A DNA stretch of 64,000 nt from Devosia indica (GTDB lineage: Bacteria > Pseudomonadota > Alphaproteobacteria > Rhizobiales > Devosiaceae): positions 310,001-374,000 of the forward strand of contig NZ_PYVZ01000001.1 in the NCBI RefSeq assembly GCF_003056405.1, in the 5' to 3' direction. The notes below the pieces were generated by a model. It was not told where the DNA came from, ran no database searches, and saw only the letters and a list, made by a program, of their open reading frames with translations. Shown in pieces: positions 25,639 to 34,434 of the stretch; positions within the stretch are counted from its first letter, which is position 1; each line of letters opens with the position of its first letter. The position numbers and the translations under genes were made by a program.

Positions 25639-27090
25639 CTATTCTTCAAGCATGCGCTTGAGCAATTCGATTTCCTGGCCCAGCTCCAGATCATCCTTGA
25701 TCATCTGCTCGACCTTGCGCACCGAATGGAGCACCGTGGTGTGGTCACGACCGCCAAAGCGCCGCCCGATTTCGGGCAGGGAGCGGCTGGTCAGGGCCTT
25801 GGCCAGATACATGGCGATCTGGCGCGGGCGCACCACGTCGCGCGAACGGCGGGCCGAAAGCAATTCGTTGCGCGGCACCTTGTAGTGGCGCGAGACGATC
25901 TTGAGAATATCCTCGATGCGCACGCGCTTGGCGTCACGGGCGCGGATCAGGTCGGCCAGGGTCTTTTCGGCCAAAGGCACCGTAATCAGTTCGCCGGTGA
26001 GCTGGTTGGCGGCCACCAGCCGGTTGACGGCGCCGTCGAGATCGCGGCCATGGCTGACCACGGCGCGGGCGATGTAGTCGATCACGGCAACCGGGAACTG
26101 CATGCCGAAGCGGGAATTGACCTGGTCGGCACGGCGCTGGACGATGTCGCGGCGCAATTCGTGATCGAAGGTGGAGATCGGCACGACCAGCCCGCCGGAA
26201 AGGCGCGAGCGGACACGTTCGTCGAGCATTTCGAGATCGCGCGGCGGGGCGTCACCAGCCACTACGACCTGCTTGGCCCCGGTCAGCAGGGCGCCCAACG
26301 TGTGGCCGAATTCGGTCGCCGACTTGCCCTGCAGGAACTGCATGTCGTCGATCAGCAGCAGGTCGACGCGGCGCAGCCATTCCTTGAAGCCAAGCGCGCT
26401 CTGGCGCTGCACGGCGGTGATGAAATGGTACATGAAGTGGTCGGCGGTCAGATAGACGATGTTCTTGGACGGGTCGGCCTGGCCGACGGCATGGGCAATG
26501 GCGTTGAGCAAATGCGACTTGCCCAGGCCCACGGTGGAATGAATATAGACCGGATTGAAGGTCACGGCATTGTTGATGGCGGCATTGGCGATCTGCTTGG
26601 CAACGCCCAGCGCCATCTCATTGGCCGAGCCGGCCACGAAACTGTCAAAGGTCATGCGCGGGTCGATGGCGCTGCCCGATAGGGCGTCGCCGGACTTGGC
26701 ATTGTCGCGCACCAGGCGCGGGGTGGCAGCAGGCGCCGTGGCGACAGGCGCGGTCTGCTGGGCGGCCGGGGCTTCGGGGACGACTTCGGCGACAGGGGCG
26801 AGGCGGGGACGGGCCTGGCCATTGACCCGCATGGTCACCTGCAGGCGCGCCGCCTCGGGAACATCGTTGCGGAAGGCTTCGACAATGCGATCGGCATAGT
26901 TGGATTGCACCCAGGAACAGAGGAACCGCGTCGGCGCGCTCAAATGCACCAGATCGTCCACCAGTTCCTCCAGCTCAAGGCGGGCAAACCATGAGGTGAA
27001 GACGTCCTCGCCCACGCTCGCTTTCAGCCGGGCCCGCACGCGGGTCCAGAGTTCGCGCTGATCCTGGGATGAAACGTCGGACATGGCCAT
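25639..27090 (-). CDS. dnaA: Chromosomal replication initiator DnaA
   Basis: About 483 residues. Domain I begins ELWTRVRARLKASVGEDVFTSWFARLELEEL; a Pro/Ala-rich linker follows; the AAA+ domain has PVYIHSTVGLGKSHLLNAIAH (Walker A), LLIDDMQFLQGK (Walker B), and GDAPPRDLEMLDERVRSRLSGGLV; the C-terminal DNA-binding domain ends in ARRSRDVVRPRQIAMYLAKALT and GGRDHTTVLHSVRKVE. The frame is open to 27195, but codons 27091-27195 are rich in T-ending triplets unlike the gene body, so I favour the ATG at 27090 (or 27084); 27177 and 27195 remain possible. It heads the leftward dnaA-dnaN-recF-gyrB series. Confidence 0.96.
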   Translation of the reverse strand: MAMSDVSSQDQRELWTRVRARLKASVGEDVFTSWFARLELEELVDDLVHLSAPTRFLCSWVQSNYADRIVEAFRNDVPEAARLQVTMRVNGQARPRLAPVAEVVPEAPAAQQTAPVATAPAATPRLVRDNAKSGDALSGSAIDPRMTFDSFVAGSANEMALGVAKQIANAAINNAVTFNPVYIHSTVGLGKSHLLNAIAHAVGQADPSKNIVYLTADHFMYHFITAVQRQSALGFKEWLRRVDLLLIDDMQFLQGKSATEFGHTLGALLTGAKQVVVAGDAPPRDLEMLDERVRSRLSGGLVVPISTFDHELRRDIVQRRADQVNSRFGMQFPVAVIDYIARAVVSHGRDLDGAVNRLVAANQLTGELITVPLAEKTLADLIRARDAKRVRIEDILKIVSRHYKVPRNELLSARRSRDVVRPRQIAMYLAKALTSRSLPEIGRRFGGRDHTTVLHSVRKVEQMIKDDLELGQEIELLKRMLEE

Positions 27091-27195
27091 GACAGGAGTA
27101 CCGCCTTTGCTGGTATTGGAAGGAGAAGAGGAGTTGGCCGCAGCCCAATCGTCTCTTCCCGCGGTCGCCTGTCGCATCATCGTGTCTTGCCCCAT

Positions 27196-27927
27196 TCTGT
27201 TTTGCCGCTTCTCCGGTCCGCAAAGCCCCGGAAATGCCCCTGATCTGTTTGATGTGTCTGCTCGCCTTTGCAGGCCCTGAGCAAGACACGGCTTCGCCCC
27301 TGCGTCCGCTCAGGCGGACACAATTCTATTGTCCGGCGGCTCTGAACCACCGTTTGTCAATTGACCTTTCACTTGAACCCGGCCTGCCCGGCCTGTGGTC
27401 GAATGAACGATGCCAACTCAAATTTGACGGACCACAGCAATTGCGGCCGACACAAAAATCACTGGCTGAAATGACCGGCATCGCTGCCGGCACTGCCCCA
27501 AACCCGACTCCCTGGCGGGAGCCGACCGGTGGTTCAGGAGGGTCGTTCCACCCCTCTTTTTCCCCGCCGGCCAAAGTACATTAGAGGCACCAAATTGGAC
27601 CCGCAACACGTGAATCATTGAAAAAGGGGCTTGACTCCGAGGTCGTATTTTTGGGGTCCGCCGGTCCCCAAAAGCGACCTCCGGCAAGGGCCTGTGACTC
27701 AAGGCAGATTCGAACACTTAGCGGCTTTCAGCATGGTAAAATAATTTTTCACCGCACCGATTTTCTGCCCTTGGCCGCAGAGCCTGCCATCACCTCATTG
27801 ATGGGCGAACCCACTGACAACGCTGGGAAAAAACGCTCCTTCACGCTTCGTTCTATCGCCCGAGAGAGTGTCACCATTTAGTCATGTGACAGAACAATCG
27901 CGAAAAAACCTGCCTGACGTCCATGCA
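27196..27927. other. dnaA-rpsT intergenic region: candidate dnaA control / origin region
   Basis: No credible gene is seen here. The stretch is less GC-rich than its surroundings and holds five GANTC sites between 27506 and 27711 (27506, 27612, 27633, 27696, 27707), a 43-base hairpin at 27639-27681, and an AT-rich run at 27732-27750 (TAAAATAATTTTTCAC). The only DnaA-box-like string is TTTTTCACC at 27743-27751, eight of nine matches to TTWTNCACA. This fits a methylation-controlled dnaA promoter, or less certainly a replication origin. Confidence 0.5.
27639..27681. other. 43-base two-tier hairpin upstream of dnaA
   Basis: The outer arms GAGGTCG (27639-27645) and CGACCTC (27675-27681) enclose the inner arms TTTTGGGG (27649-27656) and CCCCAAAA (27666-27673) with a nine-base loop. 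TTGACT lies directly before it (27631-27636). It is not followed by a T-tract on either strand, so it does not look like a simple terminator. Confidence 0.7.
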
Positions 27928-27952
27928 ACAAAAAGGGCCCCTTGCGGAGCCC
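27928..27952 (-). terminator. Terminator of rpsT
   Basis: On the minus strand, GGGCTCCGCAAGGGGCCC (one internal mismatch, GCAA loop) runs into TTTTTGTT. It lies 52 bases past the rpsT stop. Confidence 0.88.
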
Positions 27953-28003
27953 GGATTGTAGCGCATTGGTCGCTTGCGCGGAAGCGCCTTGACCGACCGC
28001 GAA

Positions 28004-28270
28004 TTAGGCGTTGAGGGCCTTCACGCGGCTGTTGAGGCGGGAGACCTTGCGGGCCGCCAGATTGGCATGGACAATACCCTTGCCGGCAGCGCGGTGGATC
28101 TCGGGCTCGGCTGCCTTGAGCGCAGCGAAGGCGGTTGCATGATCGCCAGCGGTGATCGCTTCCTCGACCTTGCGAATGAACGTACGCACGCGGCTCCGAC
28201 GCGACTTGTTGATCGCGGTGCGGGCAGCAATCTTGCGGGTCGCCTTCTTGGCTGACGGCGTATTGGCCAT
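28004..28270 (-). CDS. rpsT: 30S ribosomal protein S20
   Basis: An 88-residue, strongly basic protein. The N-terminus [20 protein letters not shown] and the core [20 protein letters not shown] are diagnostic of S20; the end [17 protein letters not shown] completes the three-helix bundle. It binds 16S rRNA in the small subunit. rpsT upstream of dnaA is also seen in Caulobacter. A clear terminator follows at 27928-27952. Confidence 0.98.
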   Translation of the reverse strand: MANTPSAKKATRKIAARTAINKSRRSRVRTFIRKVEEAITAGDHATAFAALKAAEPEIHRAAGKGIVHANLAARKVSRLNSRVKALNA

Positions 28271-28429
28271 GGTGGTCCTCTTGGGTCGTCCAACCGGCAG
28301 ACTGTGCGCCTAAAGGGCGCCCCAACCGTCCGGGATGAAATGAAAGCGGCGGCACGCTGCCGCCAAGTCGGGGGGTCTATAGGACATAGGCCGGAAGGCG
28401 TCAACTGGATTCAGGCGCCCGGCCGGCCC

Positions 28430-29314
28430 TCAAGGCGCCTTCTGGCATTTCGGGCAATAGAAGGTCGAGCGACCCGATTGCATAATGCGCCGGACCACCC
28501 CGGTGCACATCGGGGTCGGACAGGGATCCCCTTCCCGGTCGTAAACCGCGAAGTTGTGCTGGAAGTAGCCGGCCCCTGCAACGCTGCGGAAATCGCGAAT
28601 GGTGGAACCGCCCACCTCGATGGCTGCCGTGAGGACCTCTCGCACGGCCATGGCCAGGTCTTCCAGCGCCTTTTTGGGCCGGCCGGTCCTGGTCACCAAA
28701 GTGCCGGCCAGCACCGTGGGCAGGATATGAGCGCGATGCAGCGCCTCGGCCACATAAATATTGCCCAGCCCGGCCACCACCCGCTGGTCGAGCAAGGCCG
28801 CCTTGATCGGGGTCTTCTTGCCAGCAAAGGCGGTGGCCAATTGTGCAGCAGAAAATTCATTGCCGAGCGGTTCGGGTCCCAGCCCTTGCAGATAGGGGCT
28901 CTCGGCAAGGTCGGCATAAAGGTCGATGAAACCGAAACGCCGCGGATCGGCATAGATCAGGTGGCTGCGTCCGTGTTCGGGATGGCGGAGCGCCCAGACC
29001 ATATGGTCGTGCCTGGGTTCAGTGCCCGGCTCATAATAACGCGGCGGCTTGTCGATGGGATGTTCGGCAAAGCGCCAGGACCCGGTCATGCCCAGGTGGC
29101 TGAGCAGGGTCGCGCCGCCCGAGAGCCCGAGCAGCAGATATTTGGCCCGCCGCCCGACATGGGTGACCTCCTGGCCCTCCAGCGCGTCCTTCAGTCCGGT
29201 CGGGAAGGGGAAGCGCAGATTGGGCCGGTTGAGCGTCACGCTCTCGATGGTCGCACCCTCAAGCCAGGGCGCCAGGCCCCGGCGGACGGTTTCGACCTCG
29301 GGCAGTTCAGGCAT
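28430..29314 (-). CDS. mutM: Formamidopyrimidine-DNA glycosylase (Fpg/MutM)
   Basis: A 294-residue DNA repair enzyme. The catalytic N-terminal PELPEVETVRRGL is present, with Pro2 exposed after Met removal. LKDALEGQ, GRRAKYLLL and the H2TH region GLGNIYVAEALHRAHI follow, and the C-terminal zinc finger has Cys pairs in DPCPTPMCTGVV and TFYCPKCQ. It removes 8-oxoguanine and formamidopyrimidines and nicks the backbone. It is divergent from ubiE, an arrangement frequent in Rhizobiales. Length is normal for the family. Confidence 0.97.
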   Translation of the reverse strand: MPELPEVETVRRGLAPWLEGATIESVTLNRPNLRFPFPTGLKDALEGQEVTHVGRRAKYLLLGLSGGATLLSHLGMTGSWRFAEHPIDKPPRYYEPGTEPRHDHMVWALRHPEHGRSHLIYADPRRFGFIDLYADLAESPYLQGLGPEPLGNEFSAAQLATAFAGKKTPIKAALLDQRVVAGLGNIYVAEALHRAHILPTVLAGTLVTRTGRPKKALEDLAMAVREVLTAAIEVGGSTIRDFRSVAGAGYFQHNFAVYDREGDPCPTPMCTGVVRRIMQSGRSTFYCPKCQKAP

Positions 29315-29428
29315 GTGACAACTCCTTCACCCTGCGCGGCTTTGTGGCATGGGCAAGCCATAAAGGCTTATGTATAGGGACGATACACAATCTATCGACC
29401 CCAATGCCGGTTGAAAAAGGCCCTTGCC

Positions 29429-30193
29429 ATGACCGAGACCCGCGAGACGACCCATTTCGGCGAACAGACCGTCGCCCTGGAGGACAAGCAGGGGCTGGTG
29501 GACAAGGTGTTCCACGATGTCGCCGATCGCTATGACCTGATGAACGACCTGATGAGCATGGGCGTGCACCGGCTCTGGAAGGACGCCATGGTTGCAGAGC
29601 TGGCGCCTCCAAAGACCGGATCGCGTCCCTATAAGGTGCTCGACATGGCGGGGGGTACCGGTGATATCGGCGAGCGCATCGTCAACGCCTCGCTCGGCTA
29701 TGCCCAGGTGGTGGTTTCGGACATCAATGCGGACATGCTGCGGGTCGGTGGCGAACGGGCAAAATCCTGGCGCTATCCGGAACAGGTGGAATTTCTCGAG
29801 GCTAACGCCGAAGACCTGCCGTTCGAAGACAAGAGTTTTGACGCCTACACGATTGCCTTTGGCATTCGTAACGTGCCGCGCGTGCAGAAGGCGCTCGACG
29901 AGGCCCACCGGGTGCTCAAACGCGGCGGCCGCATTCTGGTGCTCGAATTTTCCCAGGTCGACGTGCCGGGGTTCGACGCCGTCTACAGGCTCTATTCCGA
30001 CCAGCTCATTCCACCCATGGGCCGGGTCGTGACCGGCGACGCCCAGCCCTACCAGTATTTCATCGAGTCGATCCGAAAGTTCCCGGCCCCGGCCGAGTTT
30101 TCGGCCATGCTGGGTCAGGCGGGGTTCAGGCGCGTCAAGCATCAGAGCTTTACCGGCAATATCGCGACATTGTTTTCGGGCTGGAAACTCTAG
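29429..30193 (+). CDS. ubiE: Ubiquinone biosynthesis C-methyltransferase UbiE
   Basis: A 254-residue SAM-dependent methyltransferase. Family signatures are [32 protein letters not shown], the SAM motif [15 protein letters not shown] (residues about 68-82) and the second UbiE signature [25 protein letters not shown]. The end [14 protein letters not shown] is typical. It methylates the quinone ring in ubiquinone (and, if present, menaquinone) synthesis. AAAGG precedes the ATG at 29429 by nine bases. Only three bases separate it from ubiB. Confidence 0.97.
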   Translation: MTETRETTHFGEQTVALEDKQGLVDKVFHDVADRYDLMNDLMSMGVHRLWKDAMVAELAPPKTGSRPYKVLDMAGGTGDIGERIVNASLGYAQVVVSDINADMLRVGGERAKSWRYPEQVEFLEANAEDLPFEDKSFDAYTIAFGIRNVPRVQKALDEAHRVLKRGGRILVLEFSQVDVPGFDAVYRLYSDQLIPPMGRVVTGDAQPYQYFIESIRKFPAPAEFSAMLGQAGFRRVKHQSFTGNIATLFSGWKL

Positions 30194-30196
30194 CGC

Positions 30197-31741
30197 ATGT
30201 CCATCGCTTCGACCTTCCGCCTGTTCCATGCCGGCTGGGTGCTGGCGCGCGAGGGCGCGTTTTCCGTGCTGCCGGCCGAATCCCTGCCGCCCATGATGAA
30301 GGCGGGGATTGCCATGGCGCGCCTTGTCGAGCGTCGCGCCGTGCGCAAGACCGGCAGCATCGAGCGCCTCAACGCCGCGCTGCACAAGCTCGGGCCATCC
30401 TATGTGAAATTCGGCCAGACCCTGGCCACAAGGCCCGATATTGTCGGCATCCAGGCCGCTGCCGATCTTTCCGGCCTGCAGGACAAGATGCCGCCATTCG
30501 ACCCCAAGCTGGTGCCGGGCATTCTGGAGACCGCATTGGGCGCCAAGGCAGCACAGCTAACTGAAATCAGCGAGCCCATTGCTGCCGCCTCGATTGCCCA
30601 GGTGCACAAGGCGAAACTGCGCGCGCCGGGTCAGGCGCCCACTCTGGTCGCGGTGAAAATGCTGCGCCCGGGCATTGCCGAGCGCTTTCATGCAGATACC
30701 GACAGCCTGTATGCCGGAGCCAGGCTGGCCGAGACCCTGTCACCGGCCAGCCGGCGTCTCAGGCCCACCGAGGTCGTACGCACGCTTGACCATTCCATGC
30801 GGCTCGAACTGGATCTGCGGCTTGAGGCCGCCGCCATCTCCGAAATGGCCGAGAACATCAAGAATGACCAGGGATTTGTCATTCCGCAGGTGCATTGGGA
30901 CCAGGTGGCGCAGAATGTGCTGACCACGAGCTGGATGCATGGCATTCCCATTCGTGATCATGCCGCCATCGACAAGGCCGGGATCGACCGCAAGGCGCTG
31001 GCCGCCAAATTGCTGCAGAGTTTCCTCCGCCATGCCATTCGCGATGGCTATTTTCATGCCGACATGCATCCGGGCAATCTGTTTGCCGACCCCAGAACCG
31101 GCGATGTGATCGCGGTCGATTTCGGCATAATGGGGCGGATCGGCAAGGATGAGCGCCGCTTCCTGGCCGATATTCTCTACGGCTTCATCACCCGCAATTA
31201 TCGCCTGGTGGCGCAGCGCCATTTCGATGTGGGCTATGTGCCCAAGAGCCAGTCGGTCGAGGATTTTGCCCTGGCCATTCGCTCGATTGGCGAGCCACTG
31301 CATGGGCGCACGGCAGCCGACATTTCCATGGCCAAGGTGCTGGGCCAGCTCTTCACCATCACCGATCTGTTCGACATGCAGACCCGGCCCGAGCTGGTGC
31401 TGCTGCAAAAGTCGATGGTGCTGGTGGAGGGCGTGGCACGCACGCTTGACCCGGATCTCGACATCTGGACGGTGGCCGAGCCTGTGGTCGGGGAATGGCT
31501 GCGGCGCGAGGAAGGCCCGCTTGGCCGGATCGAGGATCTGGCCGGGCATCTGAGCCGGATTGGCGAGGCGGCCGGACGGGTACCGGCGCTGATCGCCCAG
31601 GCCGAGTTGGCCCTGGCCGAGCACCGTGCCATGGTCAACCGCCCGCGCGACAGGCTGATGCGCAATACAGTGCTGGTCGTCTTGTTGGCGGCATTGGGGC
31701 TGATCCTGGCCCTGCTCTGGCGCGTGCTGGTCGGAAGCTGA
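30197..31741 (+). CDS. ubiB: ABC1/UbiB-family protein kinase-like ATPase
   Basis: A 514-residue atypical kinase of the UbiB/COQ8 group. The KxGQ motif is seen as YVKFGQTLATRPDI; the Ala-rich loop as PIAAASIAQVHKAKL; the ion pair and catalytic parts as VAVKMLRPGI, LRHAIRDGYFHADMHPGNLFAD and VIAVDFGIMGRIG. The C-terminus has a hydrophobic hairpin (VLVVLLAALGLILALLWRVLV) that anchors it to the inner membrane. It is needed for ubiquinone synthesis and probably acts on lipid-bound intermediates or the Ubi complex. It is cotranscribed with ubiE. Confidence 0.95.
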   Translation: MSIASTFRLFHAGWVLAREGAFSVLPAESLPPMMKAGIAMARLVERRAVRKTGSIERLNAALHKLGPSYVKFGQTLATRPDIVGIQAAADLSGLQDKMPPFDPKLVPGILETALGAKAAQLTEISEPIAAASIAQVHKAKLRAPGQAPTLVAVKMLRPGIAERFHADTDSLYAGARLAETLSPASRRLRPTEVVRTLDHSMRLELDLRLEAAAISEMAENIKNDQGFVIPQVHWDQVAQNVLTTSWMHGIPIRDHAAIDKAGIDRKALAAKLLQSFLRHAIRDGYFHADMHPGNLFADPRTGDVIAVDFGIMGRIGKDERRFLADILYGFITRNYRLVAQRHFDVGYVPKSQSVEDFALAIRSIGEPLHGRTAADISMAKVLGQLFTITDLFDMQTRPELVLLQKSMVLVEGVARTLDPDLDIWTVAEPVVGEWLRREEGPLGRIEDLAGHLSRIGEAAGRVPALIAQAELALAEHRAMVNRPRDRLMRNTVLVVLLAALGLILALLWRVLVGS

Positions 31742-31836
31742 CCCCAAAAGGCGGCGCAATGATCTGTTCATGGCGCGGCGCGGCACATAGATTGCGTTCA
31801 CCGGCGGCGGCCGCCGGCAAGCATGGGAGAAGCTTT

Positions 31837-32436
31837 ATGAGCGTCAAACTTTTCGGCAAGCTGGCTGCGGCCGCCTTGCTTGCAGCGGGACTGGCCGGTT
31901 GCATCGACGTCAATATCGATGTGGCCATCACCAGCCCCAGCACGGCCCAGGCAACCATGACCCAGGTCATGAGTGCCGACATCTACTCCATGGTCAAGAT
32001 GAGCGCCGAAAGCGGTCAGGAGCAGGACGACAGTTTCTGCGCCGAGGGTGAACTGACCGAGAACAGCGACGGCAGCGCCACCTGCATCATCACCGAGGAG
32101 GGAAATTTCGCCGATCTCGATCTGGGCCAGGATGAAGGCGGCATGACCTTCACCGAAGCCGGTCCGGGCCTGGTTCGCGTGGCCCTGCCCACGGCGGACA
32201 TGCAGGCCGAACTGGGCGCCGAAGACGATATGGACGAGCAGACCCGCCAGATGGTCGAAGCCTTCTTTGAAGGCCGGACCATGACCATCGGCATTTCCGG
32301 CGCCGAAATTGTCGAGACCAACATGACCATTTCGGCCGACAGGACACGCGCCGAACAGGTCATCGACATGCTCGCGCTGATCAATGGCGATGCTGGCCTG
32401 CCCGATGAATTGTTTGCCGTGGTGCGCGCACCGTGA
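31837..32436 (+). CDS. Predicted lipoprotein of unknown function
   Basis: A 199-residue protein with a lipobox at LAGC (Cys22), so export and lipid attachment are likely. After the anchor it starts [23 protein letters not shown] and is acidic throughout ([18 protein letters not shown]). A Cys pair (SFCAEGE and SATCIITEE) may form a disulfide. I recognise no domain. GGAGA lies seven bases before the ATG. Its end overlaps the GTG start of dut by four bases (GTGA), which suggests coupled expression. Confidence 0.75.
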   Translation: MSVKLFGKLAAAALLAAGLAGCIDVNIDVAITSPSTAQATMTQVMSADIYSMVKMSAESGQEQDDSFCAEGELTENSDGSATCIITEEGNFADLDLGQDEGGMTFTEAGPGLVRVALPTADMQAELGAEDDMDEQTRQMVEAFFEGRTMTIGISGAEIVETNMTISADRTRAEQVIDMLALINGDAGLPDELFAVVRAP

Positions 32437-32885
32437 CTGTCCGGATCAATGTGAAACGGCTCGCGCATGGCGCGGGCCTGCCCCTGCCGCGCCAACAGAC
32501 TGCCGGTGCGGCCGGGCTCGACCTCTGCGCCGCCATTGACGCGGAGGAGACCCTGACGATCGCGCCGGGCGACTATGCCATGGTGCCCACCGGGCTCAGC
32601 ATTGCCCTGCCCGATGGCTATGAGGCGCAGATCCGGCCCCGCTCGGGCCTGGCCGCCAAGCACGGCGTCACGGTGCTCAATTCGCCTGGCACGGTTGACG
32701 CGGATTATCGCGGCGAAGTCAAAATCATGTTGATCAACCATGGCAAACTGCCCTTTGCGCTCAGCCGTGGCGAGCGCGTGGCGCAGATGGTGGTGGCGCA
32801 GGTCAGCGCCGTGGAACTGGTGGAAGTGGATGAACTGGATGCAACCGAACGCGGGACTGGTGGCCACGGCTCGACTGGCCGCTAG
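32433..32885 (+). CDS. dut: Deoxyuridine 5'-triphosphate nucleotidohydrolase
   Basis: A 150-residue trimeric dUTPase with all five motifs: 1 as AAGLDLCAA, 2 as RPRSGLAAK, 3 as [11 protein letters not shown], 4 as [10 protein letters not shown] and 5 as [12 protein letters not shown]. Motif 5 has His where the family nearly always has Phe (GGFGSTG), the residue that stacks on the uracil. It converts dUTP to dUMP, preventing uracil incorporation and feeding dTMP synthesis. The start is GTG, coupled to the upstream lipoprotein; the end overlaps the next gene. Confidence 0.95.
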   Translation: MTVRINVKRLAHGAGLPLPRQQTAGAAGLDLCAAIDAEETLTIAPGDYAMVPTGLSIALPDGYEAQIRPRSGLAAKHGVTVLNSPGTVDADYRGEVKIMLINHGKLPFALSRGERVAQMVVAQVSAVELVEVDELDATERGTGGHGSTGR

Positions 32886-33582
32886 CGCGCTGACCCTCTG
32901 GGGCCTCAGCCAGCCGGCCCTGGCCGGTGATCGGGCCCTGATCGACTATGTCGGGTTCTCGCCCGATTTCCGCTATTTCGCCTTTGAGGAATTCGGCATT
33001 CAGGACGGATCGGGCTTTGCCTATTCCAACCTCTATGTCGTGGACCTTGATACCGATAGCTGGGTGGTGGGCACGCCGGTGCGGCTGCAGGCGGAAAGCG
33101 AAGAGACCAGCCTTGTGGACATCCGGGCGGCGGTCGCCGACAAGGCCAGTAGTCACATCGAGAGCTTTTCGATTGAGGTCCCGGTCGAGATCGCCGCACT
33201 GATCGGAGATGGCGTGCCCGGCACGGATGCGGCAAGCCTCAATTTCGGGGCACCGGCCTATTGGCCGGGCGCGGTATCGGGCGACTACACGCTCACGCTG
33301 GACACATTTGACACGGCGGCCACCAGCCCCTGTGCAGAGTGGTTCGGCGTGGCGCCCAAGGGCTATGAGCTTTCGATTGCCGATAGCGGCACCACCCGCC
33401 TGATCCATCGTGACGGCAATCTGCCCCGCTCGCGCGGTTGCCCGACCGACTATCGCATCCATTCGGTGGTGATGCCGTTCCAGGGCACGACACTGTCCAA
33501 TGCGGTGGCCATCATCTCGGTCTATCCGGGCGGTTTTGAAGGGCCGGACCGGCGCTTCCTGGCGGTTCCCCTTGGCCTCTGA
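32839..33582 (+). CDS. DUF2259 family secreted protein
   Basis: A 247-residue protein with a signal peptide ([23 protein letters not shown], cleavage before GDRA) followed by a beta-rich domain that matches the DUF2259 / COG5497 predicted secreted family: [31 protein letters not shown] and [15 protein letters not shown]. The start at 32839 puts 47 bases inside the end of dut in another frame; an ATG at 32830 would do equally well. The frame is open to 32740, but that part is a Trp-rich shadow of dut. Function unknown, presumably periplasmic. Confidence 0.8.
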   Translation: MQPNAGLVATARLAASALTLWGLSQPALAGDRALIDYVGFSPDFRYFAFEEFGIQDGSGFAYSNLYVVDLDTDSWVVGTPVRLQAESEETSLVDIRAAVADKASSHIESFSIEVPVEIAALIGDGVPGTDAASLNFGAPAYWPGAVSGDYTLTLDTFDTAATSPCAEWFGVAPKGYELSIADSGTTRLIHRDGNLPRSRGCPTDYRIHSVVMPFQGTTLSNAVAIISVYPGGFEGPDRRFLAVPLGL

Positions 33583-34303
33583 GGGCCCGTTCACCCCCGA
33601 GGAAACCCGGCGCTATGCGCGTCATCTGGTGCTCAAGGGGTTTGGCGGGGCAGCGCAGCAGAAGCTGAAAACCGCGCGCGTGCTGGTGGTCGGCGCCGGC
33701 GGGCTGGGCAGTCCGGCTATCGCCTATCTGGCCGCGGCCGGCGTCGGTCACTTGTCCATTGTCGACCCGGATACGGTCTCGCTCACCAACCTGCAGCGGC
33801 AGGTCATCCACACGACGGCCTCCATTGGCACCGGCAAGGCGGACAGCGCCGGCGCCTTTGCAGGCGCGCTCAATCCGCATGTCGCCCTTGGCCTCCACGC
33901 CGAAGCGATCACCGAGGCCAATGCCGATGCGTTCGTGGATGACGCCGACATCGTGCTCGACGGCACCGACAATCTGGTCACCCGCCGGATCGTCGCGGCG
34001 GCGTGCGAGCGGCTCGGCAAGCCGCTGGTCTCGGGTGCCGTTTCGATGTTTTCCGGCCAGGCAACCGTCTTTGCGCCGCATCTGGGCGGCCCGACCCATG
34101 CCGCGCTCTATCCCGACGAAGCTGCCGACGACGCCCTGCCCTCCTGCGAGCTTAATGGCATATTGGGCCCGGTCACCGGCGTCATCGGCACGCTGATGGC
34201 CATGGAGGCCATCAAGCTGGCCACAGGTGTCGGAACACCGCTAGTGGGGCGGCTGCTGGTCTATGATGCGCGCGAGGCCAGCTTTTCGGAGTTGGGATAC
34301 TAG
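33572..34303 (+). CDS. HesA/MoeB/ThiF-family E1-like adenylyltransferase
   Basis: A 243-residue E1-like enzyme. It has RYARHLVLKGFGG, the nucleotide loop VLVVGAGGLGSPA, the DPDTVSLTNLQRQVIH segment with the Arg finger, DGTDN and PSCELNGILGP with the conserved Cys. It likely adenylates the C-terminus of a sulfur carrier such as MoaD or ThiS. Unlike standard MoeB, both zinc-binding CxxC pairs are missing: the first position reads GPTHAALYP, and the protein stops soon after LLVYDARE. The start is inferred as TTG at 33572, overlapping the previous gene by 11 bases. Confidence 0.85.
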   Translation: MASEGPFTPEETRRYARHLVLKGFGGAAQQKLKTARVLVVGAGGLGSPAIAYLAAAGVGHLSIVDPDTVSLTNLQRQVIHTTASIGTGKADSAGAFAGALNPHVALGLHAEAITEANADAFVDDADIVLDGTDNLVTRRIVAAACERLGKPLVSGAVSMFSGQATVFAPHLGGPTHAALYPDEAADDALPSCELNGILGPVTGVIGTLMAMEAIKLATGVGTPLVGRLLVYDAREASFSELGY

Positions 34304-34391
34304 CCGGTACACTGCGGCCTGTTCCCCTCGCCCTCGGGGGAGAAGAAGGCTACCGCCATTCGCGCGTAGCTCTCATGGCCCTATTGGCTAG

Positions 34392-34412
34392 AAGGGCTCC
34401 ACTGGAGCCTTT
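34392..34412. terminator. Hairpin between convergent E1-like gene and fabB
   Basis: A nine-pair stem AAGGGCTCC / GGAGCCTTT with one G-T pair and an ACT loop, T-rich on the + side and A-rich upstream (GAAG). The sequence before it (AGCTCTCATGGCC at 34367-34379) repeats the flank of the family B palindromes near 20003. It sits in a 131-base gap that otherwise contains only a short remnant of a CCCCTC...GGGGGAG palindrome (34324-34342). Confidence 0.7.
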
Positions 34413-34434
34413 CTTCCGCTATGCGGATCGCCTG

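Noticed and set aside
27342..27537. A 10-bp inverted repeat CTGAACCACC / GGTGGTTCAG upstream of dnaA
   Set aside because: The arms are 176 bases apart with no supporting structure; probably chance.
27196..27927. A proven replication origin
   Set aside because: Only one DnaA-box-like string (TTTTTCACC) is seen and no box array. The region is reported as a candidate dnaA control or origin region, not as oriC.
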